Below, piece by piece: positions 31,083-31,821 of a stretch of DNA of 31,821 nucleotides (positions within the stretch are counted from its first letter, which is position 1; each line of letters starts with the position of its first letter). Source of the stretch: Hymenochaete sp. R1. Its lineage: Eukaryota > Basidiomycota > Agaricomycetes > Hymenochaetales > Hymenochaetaceae. The notes beneath the pieces were generated by a model. The model was not told the DNA's origin. It made no database searches and worked only from the letters and a program-made list of their open reading frames with translations. The DNA is taken from the NCBI GenBank assembly GCA_019400425.1, contig JAFREE010000218.1, positions 1-31,821 of the forward strand. The letters are read 5' to 3'. Made by a program: the position numbers and the translations under genes.

Positions 31083-31772
31083 CTATCCCGAGCCCCCGTA
31101 CATGTACATCACATCGCCTCCATGCCGTCTCCTATCGAACCCTTTCGGGTTCGGCGTCCTCACCCCAGACTTATCCAACTCCTCCAACATCTCAGAACAC
31201 TCCTTCCAAACCCTATACGCCTCCTGGCGGTACCGCTCCGACGAGACGACAGCGTACAACTCCGCGTCGTCGAAGATCGCGGCTTTCCAAGGCGTGCTTG
31301 TGCTGGAACCTTCGACTGAGAACTGGGGCGTCTCTGAGTCGAAGAGCAGCGCTGCGTCCTTCAGTTGGTCCTCGCGGAATGCTTCCACACGTTCTTCTTC
31401 CTCGTCCAACGCGAGCGTCGTCAGCCCGTCTACCCATTTCTTGATCACACCCGCCTCCGCCTCCGTCCCCGCCTCCGTCCCGAATGACTCGGATGCCCAT
31501 GTACTCTTCATCCACCTCTCCAGCGTACCGTGCACATCACACGGAGCCGTCCTGATTTCATTATGCACCTCGTTATGAGACGCACGATAGCTCCGGAGCG
31601 TCGAGCGATCATCCTTGTCACACGCGTACCGCAGTTTCCGACGAAGAGACCTAAGCCTCCCCAATGACTTCATCATCTTCACGCGAGCCAGGCGGGCGTC
31701 CATGATTCGCTTTTGGTGCTCGTACAACCCCCTCGCGTCGCTACTTGTGTTAGGCTTGAGTGTTGATCTCAA
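31083..31772 (-). CDS. Charged helical protein, 5' end unresolved
   Basis: A minus-strand frame of about 229 codons ends at TAA/TAG-type stop 31083-31085 after GGDVMYMYGGSG. Arg/Lys-rich helices lie at the start (LARVKMMKSLGRLRSLRRKL), then acidic ones (LALDEEEERVEAFREDQL), then YRVWKECSEMLEELDKSG. The frame has no ATG at its open start (the first candidate codon is TTG) and an in-frame TGA lies about 24 nt upstream. Either the gene begins at the internal Met near 31702 or an upstream exon lies beyond the right edge. No domain is recognised. Its style resembles genes A and B, but I see no convincing alignment. Confidence 0.5.
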   Translation of the reverse strand: MRSTLKPNTSSDARGLYEHQKRIMDARLARVKMMKSLGRLRSLRRKLRYACDKDDRSTLRSYRASHNEVHNEIRTAPCDVHGTLERWMKSTWASESFGTEAGTEAEAGVIKKWVDGLTTLALDEEEERVEAFREDQLKDAALLFDSETPQFSVEGSSTSTPWKAAIFDDAELYAVVSSERYRQEAYRVWKECSEMLEELDKSGVRTPNPKGFDRRRHGGDVMYMYGGSG

Positions 31773-31821
31773 GCCGGAGGTTGGTTTGCTTCGTCACGCA
31801 GTATGAATCTGAACGGGTGTT

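Overview
The window looks like nuclear DNA of a filamentous basidiomycete, most likely an Agaricomycete. Genes are split by many short GT-AG introns (mostly 54-80 nt). One kinase belongs to the tyrosine-kinase-like type that is expanded in mushrooms, and the RNA polymerase II fragment at the left edge reads like an agaricomycete RPB1. No bacterial operon logic, tRNA, rRNA or CRISPR array was seen. All gene models were spliced by eye from reading frames, splice signals and phase agreement; none is backed by transcripts.

Left part (1-5 kb): a broken end of RPB1 (frameshift, stop codon, lost CTD tail), an AT-rich stretch with short degenerate repeats, a candidate small four-exon gene on the minus strand (about 81 aa), and about 3 kb with no gene I can support.

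Metabolic part (5-10.3 kb): two plus-strand multi-exon genes in tandem, a SAM-dependent O-methyltransferase (7 exons, 596 aa) and an acyltransferase of the HHxxxDG condensation superfamily (6 exons, 513 aa). They could modify the same small molecule. Exon-like fragments lie between them.

Middle part (10.7-18.8 kb): three minus-strand genes of unknown function. Gene A (10697-12235) and gene B (17951-18805) are charged, coiled-coil-rich proteins that look distantly related. Gene F between them encodes a 918 aa low-complexity protein with an N-terminal membrane segment and a coiled coil. A decayed LIM-like zinc-binding reading frame lies between A and F on the plus strand.

Regulatory part (19.8-28.8 kb): two large minus-strand genes. 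Gene C (start at 24110) joins a protein kinase domain, an ARID DNA-binding domain, a Q-rich linker and a C2H2 zinc finger in one protein; a KH-like tail may follow. One 1035-nt exon covers both the kinase C-lobe and the first half of the ARID, so the join does not rest on a guessed splice. This is the most unusual thing in the window. Gene D encodes a 737 aa protein with a single C2H2 finger and long Ser/Asp/Gly/His-rich tails, ending in a six-base last exon.

Right part (28.8-31.8 kb): a possible upstream ORF of gene D, a 191-bp hairpin-like MITE with 36-bp perfect terminal inverted repeats and a 3-bp TGA target duplication, a region with ambiguous open frames, and at the edge the minus-strand end of a charged helical protein whose start is not resolved.
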